From NCBI RefSeq assembly GCF_040436345.1, contig NC_133221.1, positions 28,874,008 to 28,938,007 of the forward strand: 64,000 bases of DNA, in the 5' to 3' direction. Of the stretch, positions 49,060-61,611 are shown in pieces (the stretch's first letter is position 1; every line of letters begins with the position of its first letter). The DNA comes from Pagrus major (taxonomy: Eukaryota > Chordata > Actinopteri > Spariformes > Sparidae). The notes beneath the pieces are model-generated. The model was not told where the DNA came from, ran no database searches, and saw only the letters and a list, made by a program, of their open reading frames with translations. The translations under genes were made by a program, and so were the position numbers.

Positions 49060-50849
49060 GTAAGACCTGAAGTAAGTGATATATATCTAATCATGTGATA
49101 GGGTGATACCCAATACTGCTACTATGTGATGCTGTACTGCTACCACTTTTAATAGCAAACTACCACTGACCCAACTGAAGTAAAAGTATTTAATCATCAA
49201 GTTCAATTATCTTTTTGTCTTTGTACATCTTACACACATATTGTTGCTATTATCATTCCTGGATTCAAGGTTTTATTTGTTATCTTAAATAGCAATATGT
49301 GTAGTGAAATACAATGTGGCATAGTCATTGAGGCTCTACTAACAAAATACAAAAAATGTTAAAAGTAAGATGAAAATATTATGTCAACATGTGACATTGG
49401 CAAATTAAATAGTACAATAAATTGTCAGACAAGGCTGTATATATAGAGGTCAGAGGACTGAGTTCAACATCCTGAGGAGAGACTCTCTCTGTTGCAGCTA
49501 CAAAGCAATTAGCGCTAGTTTAAGAGGTAATGCAGCCAATGTGGACGTTTTTCATATAACATAACATAAACTGACAGTGTATGTAAGACATGACATTTTC
49601 TGACATAAATAAAAACTTAAATACACTTTCTATTATATTTTACATGCACTTTACATGTCAGTTTATATAATAAATAACATACAGGGCCCAATCAGTATCA
49701 GTACAGTACTACAAATTACAACTAGAATGGCGCTCAGTAGAGCACATACTTTCACCAAGGTCCAACAGTCCCTTTCAATCAATAAAGCCTCATACAATAT
49801 TAAGCTCAATACCTCATTAAGATCCAATCATCATTCCCTAAGAAATTAACAAAAATGTCGAAAAACCTCACAATGTAAGAGAAAGTGAGAAAAAATTCCT
49901 GGATCCCTTTATCCAGATCTGCACCAAAAGTGATTGGGGTCAGTTTTGGGTCAAGGCTCATCCTCCATCCAAAATGAAAACATGAACATTTTTCCAGTAA
50001 TTGTTGTGTAATCCTGACAAATCAACCAACCAACAAACAAACCAACAAACAAATAGAAACAGATTAAAACATAACCTCATTGGCTGACATAATTAAACTA
50101 TGTTTAATACGTTGGCCGAAAAAAGCAAGGTGTAAGACAGATTTTGAGTTGATTGCAAAAAAATGTTAAAAATGATCTTACTCAAATGCAAAAGTTTCAC
50201 TTTGCACATGTTTTTCTCTTGATTGTATCTGAAAATACAGCCCTTAGAATGCTTGGCTGGCATTTTGTAGCATTTCTTTTACTTTTAAAATAGGGATAAT
50301 AGTGCAGCTATTCTTAGAGTCAGGTTATGCCTGAACAGAACTAGTTTGTATGTTTTTGACTTTGATGAAAAATCATCAAAAAGTGTTTCTAGCTGTTCCA
50401 AACTGCATAGAGAAGGAAGAGATGCAATTTCTTTAAATATAGGGATAACATATAACATAACATTCTCAGACAGTCTCTCCTGGAAATCATTCATGATGCT
50501 GTTCAAACATGAAAACGAGAGCTATAAAGAGAAGTAAATGCTGCTATGCTTACTTTCTGATCTCCTCACCAACCAATCATGGTGTGAAGTGGGTGTGAAT
50601 GGCAGACCATCAGTTTTGGACAGTTATAGAAATGGTCGGACACGGTACCTTCCTCCTCTGCTGCCGGAAATGTGTAGGGGAAGGTGATTTCTCAAAGCTG
50701 TCCCTGGACTTCATCATCCAGCGTTGACTTAATGAACGTTTAATATGAATGGAAAGCAATTGAATTTTTAAAGTAGATTAGTTACACGTCCTAAACATAT
50801 AACTGCAGATATCTCACACCCACTGCACCCACAGAGTTGGAGTTGCTCC

Positions 50850-50953
50850 CATCTGGCTTTCGCCCTAAAGGCCAGCTGTGACATATGGAAGAAGTCTTAT
50901 TCACAGGCACTGGACACAGAATGACTGCATCAGGGAGCACTTGCTATTTATAA
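50850..50953 (+). promoter_or_regulatory. E-box and MEF2-like site cluster upstream of first coding exon
   Basis: Three E-box cores (CATCTG at 50850, CAGCTG at 50873, CATATG at 50882) are followed by CTATTTATAA at 50944-50953. The last fits the MEF2 consensus YTA(A/T)4TAR and could equally serve as a TATA-like element. The cluster sits 175-280 bases before the exon holding the start codon, in intron 1 if the 5' exon is real. E-box plus MEF2 arrangements are typical of muscle enhancers. A role here is inference; short sites of this kind also occur by chance. Confidence 0.3.
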
Positions 50954-51133
50954 GATCTGCTCTCTGGCATATTTATACAACCTGTTTGCTGCCACCTGCC
51001 CATTTGCACCATTGAATGTTGTATATTTGTATGTTTTTAATGGCATGCTGTTCTATATGTAGTGTACGTACTGCTCATGCCTCTAAGATTAGTGAAAAGG
51101 AATTATTTTTGTCCTGTTCCTGTATAGGTAAAG

Positions 51134-54100
51134 ATGATTGAGCTGGGCCTCGCTGACGGCAGCCTGATCGATGAGCTGATGGAGCTGACAGCACAGAGCC
51201 TCGGTCAGCTGGAGATCCAGGAACACTTCAACATCATCAAAGAGATCGGCCGAGGGAAATACGGCAAAGTGCTGCTGGTCACACATCGCTTCAGGGGTAA
51301 GATGGACCTTTGATTTCTAATCTCTTTCAGTACCAAATAACATTTTATTGGATAACATGCAGCTTCTTCTGAAGCCACAAAAGACTTAATACTACTTTAT
51401 TCACACAGGCAGCAGTACTCCCCAAGACCTGTAAACACACTTTAATGTTTAAAATTAGCAGAGTTACCCTTTAAGATCTGTGTTAATTTTCTTAACTGTC
51501 AGCACAAAAAGAAAAACACTTGACTTAAGATATGATAGGTAGGTGCGCTCTTCCGAGTGGATGAGAACCTTGAACCTTGGCAATCCTGAGAGGAAGAGAG
51601 CCGAGCCAAAGTGGAGCGATGACTGGGTCGGTGTAGACAAAGGAGAGAGCTGAATGCCGAGCATGAGCTGGCATGTAGCTGGCTGGCTCCAGGCCTAGAG
51701 GCTGGGTGGGTGTGTGACATGGGGCAAGTTTAAGGTTGCGGAAAAGCTATGCTAAGATATATATTAAATAATTATTACAGCACACCTGATACCGTATCAC
51801 TCCAGTGGTCATAAATGTTTGAAATTCTCCATTTCTTGAGAAGTCAAAGAAGATGTGCATGAAAAGTGATAATAGTAACTAAATATAAAGTATTGATGGC
51901 CCGCAGGGACTCCCATGGCCTTGAAAGTGATGCCCAAAGCCTCGACTAAGCTGCAGGGCTTTTTGCGGGAGTACTGCATCTCCTTACACCTGTCCCACCA
52001 CCCCTGCATCGTGGGCCTCTTTGGCATTGCCTTCCAGTCTAATGAGCACTACTGCTTTGCCCAGGAGCTTGTCATTGGGAGGGACCTGTTTGCTGTCATC
52101 CAGCCAAAGGTGAGTCCAATTCCGCCAAAACAAAACTAAAAGACAGGGTCTAGATACACCAAACTGACATCATTGCAGCAATGAAGGCTAACTGCTGCGT
52201 TGCCTCACATCAAGCTGCACTTGAACACACCGCAAAGACTACAGCCAATGTCCAACTAGCTCATACGTTCTGCGCCTGCAGAGCCTGTGAGATTAACTCA
52301 TAACTTTTTCACACCACCTGGTAGCAGTCGTTTGTATTGGTTATTTAAAAAGAGAAACCTGAAGACTCAGGACTGTGGATGATCAAACTGCCATTACAAT
52401 AAAGGAGTCTTCACCCCACTCTTGCTCATATATCAATCAAGAATATGTCTGATAAAAAGTTGGCACAGATTGCCCTGACAATTGGGTGAAATCATGGATA
52501 TTACAACGGGTGCTCTCTCCGTCTGTTTCCGTTTCTTTTCTCGTACACTGATTCACTTAGTTGAACAGCCAATCAGATTGATTTCTCTCACTGATGGGCT
52601 CCAACTGTCGGCCTGGTGTGTCAGGACCCTAAGAGTATTGCCAGGTCCGTGAGGTTGTACTTAGGTACAGTGGTGCTTTCAGATGAATGCTAATTATAGC
52701 ATGCTAACATGCTCACAATGCTTAAACAAGCATGCCGAGGTGTAAGGTTTACCATGTTTATCATTTTAGTGTAGCGTGTTAGCATGCTGATGTGTGCTGA
52801 TTAGCACTTAACACAAAGTTCTGCAAAGGCTGAGGGGAATGTCATTCGTTTGTCAGGCATTTGGTCATAAATCAAAGTAAACTTGTAGTAGTAATTTTAA
52901 TCTAATGATTGTGTTAATGATCTAATGATTGGGGAAACATGATGTCTGTACCAACTTCAGTAGCAATTTATCCAAATGCTGAGACATTTCACCCAAAACA
53001 ACACATGTGAACCTCATGGTGCTAAAGGCAGAGGCAAACTTAGTGATTTGGAAGCACTAGGCTAACTCAAGCATGAGGCATCCATTATTCCTTATTTTAA
53101 CCTTTTCTGAACTGAGAATGTTAGTGTTGGCAGTGGTAGAAGAACTTAGATCATAGTATACTTACAGTTAATTATACTACACTATAAAAAACATTACTAA
53201 AGACAAAATTTTGCTCAGGTAAAAAAAGTGTTATCAGAAACAAGTTTCATAAAGTATCTTCAAGGTGGAGCAAATTTTAACCAATTTAGGTCAGGAGACT
53301 ACCAAAGTCATTAAGATTCATCCTCTGGGGATCAGGAATATCTGTGCCAACATTCATGGCAATCCATCCAACAGTTGTTGAGACATTTCAATTGAAAATA
53401 AAAATGTTGGTCGAATCCCAATGTCCAGATCCCACAGATCCCTTGTAACCTCAGACTACAGACATAACTGATGCTCCCGGGAAGTCCGCAGGCATCAACG
53501 GATGTCCAAATCCACAGTTCATGTAGTCTGAGTAGTGGCTTGTGGACTGAGATTGAAGACTCTGTTGATTGAATCACCCACAGTTCTTTGCAACACAGAT
53601 ATGACTGACAGTTTCTTTTAATAACCAGCAAAAGAATTGCAAAGTAACTGAGATGTTTCTTGCACCATGTAGAAATATTTTACCATGAATTGTGTGAGAG
53701 TCAAAGCACAGTACAAACTGTATGTGCAAGGTCCCTGAGAACTCAGTCTAGAAGAATGGAGGGTAGAGATCTGGATTCAGTCCGTCTGTGTCCTATGACA
53801 CACTAACACTAACACTAGTAACACTAAAGGCCCTATCCCTCCTTTGTCCAATTCTTCTAGGTGGGTATCCCAGAATCTGCAGTAAAACGTTGTGTCCTCC
53901 AGATTGCCAGTGCTTTGGAGTTTATCCACAGCCATGGCCTGGTCCACCGTGATGTCAAGCCTGAAAATATCCTGCTGCTGGACAGTCACTGCAGCCAGGT
54001 CAAGCTAGCAGACTTTGGCCTGGCCCAGAAGAGAGGCACTCTGATACGCTTCATCACAGGAACGCTGCCCTACATGTCCCCGGAGCTTTGTACCGTGGCC

Positions 54101-54508
54101 CTGCTGGATGGCCAGAAAGAAGTGACCGCTCCTCCACTTAGTGTGGAGCCGAGCCTGGACACCTGGGCCTTTGGGGTGGTTATCTTCTGCATCCTTACGG
54201 GCTACTTCCCTTGGGAGTGCTGCATGAACTCGGACGACTTCTACCAGGAGTTTGCAGACTGGTGCAGAATGGAGGAGAGGCCTTACACTGAGGAGGACGT
54301 TCCTCCTTTGTGGAAAAGGTTCACTCCAGAAGCCATGGAGATGTTTGGTAAGCTCCTGGCTCTGGATGCAGGAAAGAGGTGTACAGTAGGGGAAGTGAGA
54401 ACGTATATGGAGAGGGACTGGCTTAAGAAGGCAGCAGAAAAAGAAAAAATCAGTGGCTCTGGGAATAATCCTGGGCATGGCGAGGTGGGGGAGCTGCCTA
54501 ATACTTAG
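51134..54508 (+). CDS. sbk2: SBK-family serine/threonine protein kinase (SBK2-like), three coding exons
   Basis: Coding exons are 51134-51296, 51907-52109 and 53861-54508. All junctions are GT-AG and in phase, giving 337 residues. SBK kinases phosphorylate Ser/Thr; substrates are poorly known. Nearly the whole chain is a kinase domain: glycine loop GRGKYGKV (39-46), MALK lysine K61, alpha-C glutamate E76, catalytic HRD 151-153 with K155 and N158, DFG 173-175, SPE 195-197 and DTWAFG 222-227. An active enzyme is therefore expected. The stretch VLLVTHR followed by GTPMALK resembles SBK2 more than SBK1, and the long proline-rich SBK1 tail is absent. The start is the first ATG of exon 2, with A at -3; an in-frame TGA lies upstream in the putative 5' exon. 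No membrane segment or signal peptide is seen. Family assignment is strong; the SBK2 versus SBK1/SBK3 choice rests on remembered family features. Confidence 0.93.
52640..53040 (+). repeat. Dispersed repeat family D, copy 2, in the kinase gene's intron 3
   Basis: GCATGCTAACATGCTCACAA, GTGTAGCGTGTTAGCATGCT and CAACCTCATG-like text match copy 1. It lies between the second and third coding exons. Confidence 0.6.
53290..53410 (+). repeat. Fragment of repeat family D in intron 3
   Basis: AAGATTCATCCTCTGGGGAT and GGCAATCCATCCAACAGTTG match the 3' half of the family D repeat. It was probably separated from the 52640 copy by later insertion, or arrived independently. Confidence 0.5.
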
Positions 54509-54580
54509 TAACAAACTGCACTTTAGTATAATCTACATCTTGTATATGCCTCGACAGCATGTAAAATATGCAGTATAGAC

Positions 54581-54586
54581 AATAAA
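54581..54586 (+). terminator. Poly(A) signal of the SBK-like gene
   Basis: A canonical AATAAA lies 73 bases past the TAG stop at 54506-54508. A GT-containing stretch follows within about 20-70 bases. This would give a short 3' UTR of roughly 100 bases. Confidence 0.65.
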
Positions 54587-54769
54587 TCATAGGTGCCTTG
54601 TATCAGGCATATGATTTGCAGTGATGTCACATATGGTGTTTACATCATGTATATGGGTGGCGCATTATTTTAAATCTTGGGTCAATTATAAAAGGCCATT
54701 TGACAGCAACATAAACAAAAGGTCGACTGAAAAGTTGACTGGTGGAGGAAATGATCAACAGAAAATGCA

Positions 54770-55066
54770 AAAATAACTGTTGATGTTTTGTCAGATATGT
54801 TTTGCGATGAGACATCTATTGATGTTAGCATGCCAACCAGCTAGCCCCTAACCAGTTTGTTCATTAAGATGTAATAGTCCAATAATAAACAACACCAACA
54901 CTTCTCCTGTGGTCTGAGCTGCCAGTAAGAGCAGACTCAGCTGATACATCTTCTAGCTTGCTAATGGCAGAGCAGTTAGTGGTTACTCTGGCAATATGCT
55001 TCCCCCCTATTGATGCACGCTTGGAGTACGAATTTGACAGGTGGCCAATTCTTACATATTGCTCCT
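54770..55066. mobile_element. Probable MITE with one clear end, 3' of the kinase gene
   Basis: TTCTTACATATTGCTCCT is followed by TTAA at 55067-55070, matching the right-end style of the other TTAA elements. The left end was not found. The body contains GTTAGCATGCCAACCAGCTA. Confidence 0.35.
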
Positions 55067-55189
55067 TTAAGGTAAAGGGGCATTATATAACCAGTCAAGA
55101 CTGGTTGTTGTACACAATCACTGTTTTGCTTTTTGCCTGTGGCCGACCATTACTTTTCCAAGGGAAAAGGTTTGGGCCCTTGTTTCAGT

Positions 55190-55445
55190 ACAATATTAAT
55201 GAGATAATAATACAATATTACATATTTATTTTTTCCATAAGTGAATGAACAAGCTGTTCTAAAATAAGGTCCCAGAACACTGTTTGAAGCTAGAAAGGTG
55301 GCAGGGTCCGCCACATATAAACAAAGTAAAACAGTACAAACTGTGTTGTCCTTTAAGGTCAGTTTGTTTATTCAGTCATGAAAACAAAGAGAGTTTGTTT
55401 ATTTAGCTTGTTTAGGCAGAAATAAAAATCAGTCAATGAAGATCC
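55190..55445 (+). mobile_element. MITE family A, copy 5 (truncated at both ends)
   Basis: It shares the internal section ACAATATTAATGAGATAATA, the core GCTAGAAAGGTGGCAGGGTC and GTCATGAAAACAAAGAGAG. Sequence after GTCAATGAAGATC departs from the family, and the left terminus is disrupted. It lies about 700 bases past the kinase stop codon. Confidence 0.75.
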
Positions 55446-58034
55446 GAAAATAAAAGCAGAGCAGTTTGTTGCAGGTGTCACCTCTGTTGCTGCACAAGCT
55501 AATACAGATAGTTGGAACAGAAGATTGTTAACTATATAATTTTCATATACAGTATGAATTTTGAGGATGTACAATTTGATGTCTTTTTTTGTGTGGAATT
55601 AACACGTTCTCCCAATTAGCTGTAGGTTAACCAAAGTGAAACGTTTTAATTAAAAGAATTCAGTGATAACCTTTGATGTGAACTGCAACACATCTGACAG
55701 TCTGACATTTTACATAGATGCCATAATATTATATCGATTATTATTGATATTAACATTAATTGTTGAGTCAAATCTTTCCAATTTATGAACTTTTGTTATA
55801 TTATAATATATTTCTTGTTTTTGTTCCTGATTTGTTTTCTGTCAAACTTGTAAAAGTTTGTAATCCCTCTATCTCTCAGATTTTCTTTTAAAATAAAGAT
55901 TTAATTACACATATATTTGTATCATGATCATAATTACATTATATATATATTTCTAAATAACATATATATTACAAATCAGTGTTGTACAGTGTGCACATGT
56001 GATGAAGGTTCTTACGATCCCCCTCACACACTTCATATGATTGTTTTACCATTGTTCATGACATTGTGTATATGGTCATGCTGTGAGAGCATGCAGATGG
56101 AAAATTAGAAAATAAAAATCATGCATCCATCCATTTCTTCATGACCTATGTCAGATCTCTGGCTCAATCAGATTTCCAGACCCTTTACATTGAATAATCT
56201 CTGCTACAGCTGCCCCTCCACTGATGGATGTCCTGTTTGTGTTTGGTTATACGTGACGCCACAGGTGCTATAAAGATGGGACATGTTGGCCTCTGAGAAC
56301 GGGAACCCAAACTTGGCCCAGGGCCTGAACCTGCTTGACCTCCTCATGCTTTACAGCATATTTACGGCATTGCACTAACCAGGGTCATCTTTCAGCTGAC
56401 CCCTGGGCCTGACTGCACATACAGGCATGTCATACAGACACTAATACAGCAACAGTAAATCCAACCACAAAGCCTGTGTTGGCATTTGACTCACCAACTG
56501 TCTGTGCTGTTGTCACACACGCACAACAGGCCCAGTGTTTAAAAAGATTTATATAATGTTCTGCATGCCTGTTCTGTGTAACAAGGCATCACAACCACCG
56601 TGGGGACATCTTAACTTGAAAATACTTATATATATATATATATTATATTCATGTAAGGTTTTTCAGTGGAGATTTTTGTTCGACCTTTTTGCATACGGTT
56701 GTGTTTTCCTGCTTGATCTAACGGTACAATCTCTTCATGGTAGACTAAACAGATAAGCAAGGTATAATTTCCAGGAAGCTATATCTACATGAGAAATCTT
56801 ATCATCACATGACTTCCTTCGACTGCTAAATAAACATAATTTGGTGCTGTTGTGTAAGGCACTGTGTACATGGACTTTCCAATTTATCTTATCAAGCGGC
56901 TATCATGTTTCTGATACTTGAGTACTTAATCAGCACACTTGATCATCACACACTGTGGTAGATATTGTAGCTACACACATCCTGGAATGCGTGGAACAGA
57001 TGGAAATCTTATGAAGCTCCGCTTTTATGAAAATGTAAAAATGATGATAGAAATAATAAAGTCAGTCCAAAGCTTTAATGAGAACATCTTTTGGGTTGAC
57101 AGGTTGTAAAAAATCTACCAGGCTGGTGTTCATCCTCCTCCAGCACCTGACTTGTTATGTACAAATCATGTTTGTTTGGAAAGCTCCTCCAATGTGGTGT
57201 TCATGTATTCATTTATTAAGCACGTTTATAACAGCAGACTGGAAGTCTTATTAAAAAACTCTATCTAATAACACTTTATTTATGATTTACCACGTATAAC
57301 TGATACATAAAGGCTTATTCTATAGTCAGACACCCTAGCATTTATTAATTCAACATTCTCAAATTTTAAAACAGCAAAATGCAATAAATAAATACATTTT
57401 ACTTTAAGTCCCCAAATTAAGCATTTATAAGCAGTATACAAACATTTAATGAAGAATTTACACTTGGTGTTTACACTGTAATGTAATTGTGTACAGATTT
57501 AAGGACATTCTGTGTATTAATCTACAGAATTTGTCAACAATTATAAAATCTCCTATGAGGACATATATTATATTATAACACGATCAGTTCCTACAGCAGC
57601 CTCCACTTATGGGTGCCTACAGGAGCAGTCACTGACAAGCAATGAACATTTTATTTGCTTACAACTACGTTACAGTATGTAAAAAAAAAAAACATTGATT
57701 ACTGCTTATGAATGTTGAACCTAACTTAAAATAAAAATGTTCTCAATAAATTGAACACCAAACCAAACAAACTAAGCAAATCAAAAGTTTGAAGGTAACT
57801 TCTTTAAAATATATTGCTTATTTTTATTTTTAATGTGTATTTCTTTTGGCTTTATTGAGAAACACATATTACTTATCTAATGCATGACATGGTGTATATA
57901 ATGCCATTTGTTTATATATACATAAACACTCTGTTTGTGTAGCATGCATATAGTTATGCAACCCTGTGTTGTATAATAATTTTTTTTTATAAAAATAAAT
58001 GACCTGTATGCCTCCATTAACTTACAGCTCATAA
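55446..58034. other. Intergenic, no gene recognised
   Basis: AT-rich sequence downstream of the kinase gene, with short TA runs (55940, 56628) and a possible repeat fragment at 57265-57450 that starts ACACTTTATTTATGA. No gene signal. Confidence 0.45.

Positions 58035-58083
<49 letters not shown>
58035..58083. repeat. (ATT)16 microsatellite
   Basis: An uninterrupted ATT run. Confidence 0.95.
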
Positions 58084-58084
<1 letters not shown>

Positions 58085-58189
58085 GTCATTGAAAGCTCTA
58101 GCTTCTGCTGCTGCCACTTCTCATTCCCAACTTGTCAAATACAGCAGTGTGGTCTGTGGTCCTAAGCTTTAAACTTGAAGCTCTACTTA

Positions 58190-58500
58190 CCGCGAAGTGC
58201 TCCACTGTCAAGTTAGCAATAACATGTATTATACAATGTGCAGATAGACTTTTAAAAAAAGGCTTGCTGACAAACATTTCATGTAGTATTACATACTATG
58301 ACTTTTGGACCGATATAACGTTGTCCAACAGTCGTGGTTTGGTTATGTTAGATCATTTACATTCATATGCAACAACTTATGTATGCCACATAAATTAATA
58401 ACAGATCACTCTTGAGTTTTGGTTACAAATGGGACGCAGACACCAGTCTATGGAGGGAAAGTCCTGTAAAGAGTTGAACCCTGCTGACAGGGCTGTGGGG
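58190..58500 (+). repeat. Dispersed repeat family B, copy 2
   Basis: It aligns by eye with 9410-9850: TCAAGTTAGCAATAACATGT, CTATGACTTTTGGACCG and GTGGTTTGGTTATGTTAG. It is more decayed than copy 1. Confidence 0.55.
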
Positions 58501-58766
58501 GTATATTCAACAGTGCAAAGGTCTCTGATCTGTTCATAGTCAATAAACTTTATATTTATAATGAAATATTTAAAATGAACTTTTAACATAATTTAACTTC
58601 AGTCAGCGTCTGCTCATTGATGTGTCACCACCAACACTATGTTTACATGCTCATCAGTATCCCAGTTATGAGTCTAATCCTAGTTTGGATTATATACTGG
58701 GTACAGTGTTTACATGGTTTCCAACTGTTTAAAGGTTTCTGGTTGTCTTTGAAGAAGGGGTCTTAA

Positions 58767-59078
58767 AGGTGCACTCTGTAGTTTAGGGGAAGAAATTTAA
58801 TCAGAAGAGAAAGATCTTCATTGACTTTTTTTATGCCTGAACAAACTAAATAAACAAACTCTCCCATACTGTTTCCATATTCCATACTGTTTTAATTTGT
58901 TTTCATGTGGCGGACCCTGCCACCTTTCTAGCTTCAAACAGTGTTCTGGGACATGATTTTCCTCTGAGAACAGCTTGTTTATTCAGTTATAGAAAAAAAT
59001 AAATATTTCTGGGTTTCATTAATATGTAAATATTAATTCTGAGTTTGAATTTCTTGTCCAAAACTACATAGTGCTCCT
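58767..59078 (-). mobile_element. MITE family A, copy 6 (inverted), with TTAA on both sides
   Basis: The left end AGGTGCACTCTGTAGTTTAG is preceded by TTAA (58763-58766). The right end AACTACATAGTGCTCCT is followed by TTAA (59079-59082). The core is in reverse orientation (GGCGGACCCTGCCACCTTTC). Length 312 bp. Confidence 0.87.
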
Positions 59079-59539
59079 TTAACTGAAGTGGGAGTAGAGT
59101 ACAAAGCAATCTTAGTGGAGATACTGGGAAAACCTCATAGTATGATTTGTAACTACCTTGTGTGGAGCACATGTTGAGACAAAAGAACAGCTGTATGTGA
59201 AGACGTCATGTGTTTCCAGTTTGGATAACATCAAGCAGTCTGTAGTGTCCTCTCCCTCACTGTTGCTGTCACACCGACACATACACAAACACACCCACAG
59301 ACCAGATATCCAGGTTTTATGACCTACACCATACACACAGGAGCACTACTGATAAGACCACTGTTATGGAAGATCCCCACAACTAGGGCCTTTTTCCCAG
59401 CTTGTCTGTCTGTTACCCCCATAAAAAGAAGCATTAGGAGCCCAACAAAACAAAAAATACTTTTATTAGTATTGATGTGTGTTTGAATTCAGTAGGACCA
59501 TGAGAGCCACAGCCTGCAGAGGAACAACTGAAGAAAAAA

Positions 59540-59827
59540 AACATAAACAATAAAAATGGCTACCTACAGCCCATCGGGCGTAATCCAAGTCTCCGGATGC
59601 TCCAAGATCCCACATTGATTTCAAAAGATCTTTTTTATACCCTAAAAAACAATCAATTTGGGATCTCAGTGCTTCCAGAGACTTGGTTTACAGTGGACGA
59701 GAGTTTTGTTTTACTACTTCAGTTGTTAAGGAGAATGCTGCAACACTGTTTTGCAGTGACGCTCCTGGAACTTCACCTGACTTTCAATCAGCATGACTGA
59801 ATTTCCATTTTTGGGTGAACTTATCCT
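59540..59827. mobile_element. MITE family C, copy 3
   Basis: TTTTTGGGTGAACTTATCC precedes TTAA at 59828-59831. Internal sequence (AAAATGGCTACCTACAGCCC, GTAATCCAAGTCTCC) parallels AAAATGGCTCCCCACAGC and GTAATCTTCAAAAC near 48340. The left end is uncertain. Confidence 0.6.
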
Positions 59828-60069
59828 TTAAAAGAAAAGTTTTAAACATTAAAGTTTTCACTTTAAATTGAAATTGAATGTCCAAAACGTGTTTTCTGAA
59901 GCAACTAAAAGTGGTCAGGAGCCCAATTACATTTACTTAACAGTTTGCTGAAGTGACTTTAGTAATCTCACTGTCAGAAATCAGTTGCTCGTGTTCACAG
60001 TGATGGAATATGTCAGCCAGTGGATTTTCATACTGTGGGCATATCACTCTCAACAATCTAACAAGACTA

Positions 60070-60270
60070 CTTGCTAATGTCAACGTGCTGACATGCTAAT
60101 AATGATAATAGTAAAGTAACATTTCGACGTTTAGCAGGCATAATTTTTTTTACCATGTGAACCATCTTAATCAGTACCAGACTGTGTGGCAATCCATCCA
60201 TTGGTGGACTGGCGTGGACATTTTCATGCTAGCCACAGCTGTCATGGCTAAAATCAATGGAACCCTTTGG
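60070..60270 (+). repeat. Decayed fragment of repeat family D
   Basis: CTTGCTAATGTCAACGTGCT, GACATGCTAATAATG, TTTAGCAGGCATAA and GGCAATCCATCCATTGGTGG follow family D order with large gaps. Confidence 0.4.
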
Positions 60271-61607
60271 GAAAAGATACATTAAACATAATTTGAGGTC
60301 AAATATCTTAACAACACCAAAACATCAGTATGAACCTTTAATGCTGGGTGGAAAGAGGGTAAAAGGACAAGGGTTTGTTCACTGCCTTGTGATAAACAGA
60401 CAGAAACGGAGGATTCATTGAGACAAACTGAACCAAACAACACAACGATTCAGCCCTTTGAGTTCCCCCTGGTCCTCCTCTGTCCCATTGGGTCCTGCTG
60501 TGGAGAAATGGCACCTGACACTGAATGAAAACATTACCTTTCACTTACAGGGCACTATCTGCTGTATCTATTTCAGTTTCAGCCATGCAGCAGGCTAAAT
60601 CCTCCATCATGATCCCTCAGTAAGGCCTGTGAGAGTGAGGCTGGGTGTGATGTTAACATATCATACAAGGGCTGCTGCTTACAAATTAGTCCCTTTGGGT
60701 GTGATGCTGGCTCTGTGATCTTAGTGGCCCTTGGCTAACTCCTGACTGAACATGTGAGGCTCTAGCATGTCTGTCAGTCTCTTGAAAGCAGCACCAGCAT
60801 GTCTGTCAGCCCCTTCCAGCATGACATGACTCATGTTAACATTTGTAGCAAGCAGCTGCTCTCTCTATGTCTCTACCATAGGGGAGGGATGTTTAAGTGA
60901 TCATAGAGAATGTTAAAGTGCATGGAGATGAAGATGTTTTATCTGAGCCGGAGTGTTTCAGTGTCTTTCGTCGTCCAGGGGCACCACTTGGCTTTGTGTG
61001 GACGGATCAAAATCACAACAATCAATCAATAATAAATCAACAATAAATGAAAAATAACTCTGTAACACATTATTGCATTGTTCAAGATGAGACCAACAGC
61101 GCATTTCAGGCAATCTGGAGTCTCTCTACAAATGATGTCTTGCGAAGAAATCGGCTTATTGTGCTGTGTATCAAACTATATACATACTTAACATACAGTT
61201 TGATACTCAACATCTGAGCCGATTTCCAAAACTCGGAAGTCTCAGAGGCATAATGTAGTCGATGACACCTGAAAGTGGTAAGACAGAGCATACGCAAAGT
61301 CTTGGTAAACAATTTAATGTTGTTTTGCCACAAAACTGCCATTAACACACAGCTCATACATGGTACAGATGATCATTTTAAAGTCTTCTTTATTGGAGCA
61401 TTGCTGTTCATCGCTCCAGTGTTGTGAGATACAGTCTTACCTGCTTAGCTGATGCTATGATTGATTCTAAAACTGTAACATGAAGTAACATCAAAAATAA
61501 CAAGAATCAAAGATAACTGAAACTTACATTGTTGCTGAAGACACTCAAACAATAAAAGACAACAATCATGGCTAACTGGACATTATATTTATTATAATAC
61601 AATATTT
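60271..61607. other. Intergenic, no gene recognised
   Basis: Unique sequence between decayed repeats. No coding or RNA gene was recognised. Confidence 0.45.
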
Positions 61608-61611
61608 TTAA

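Noticed and set aside
54005..54514. 169-codon minus-strand frame opposite the kinase exon
   Set aside because: It is the antisense of a well-supported coding exon with conserved kinase motifs.
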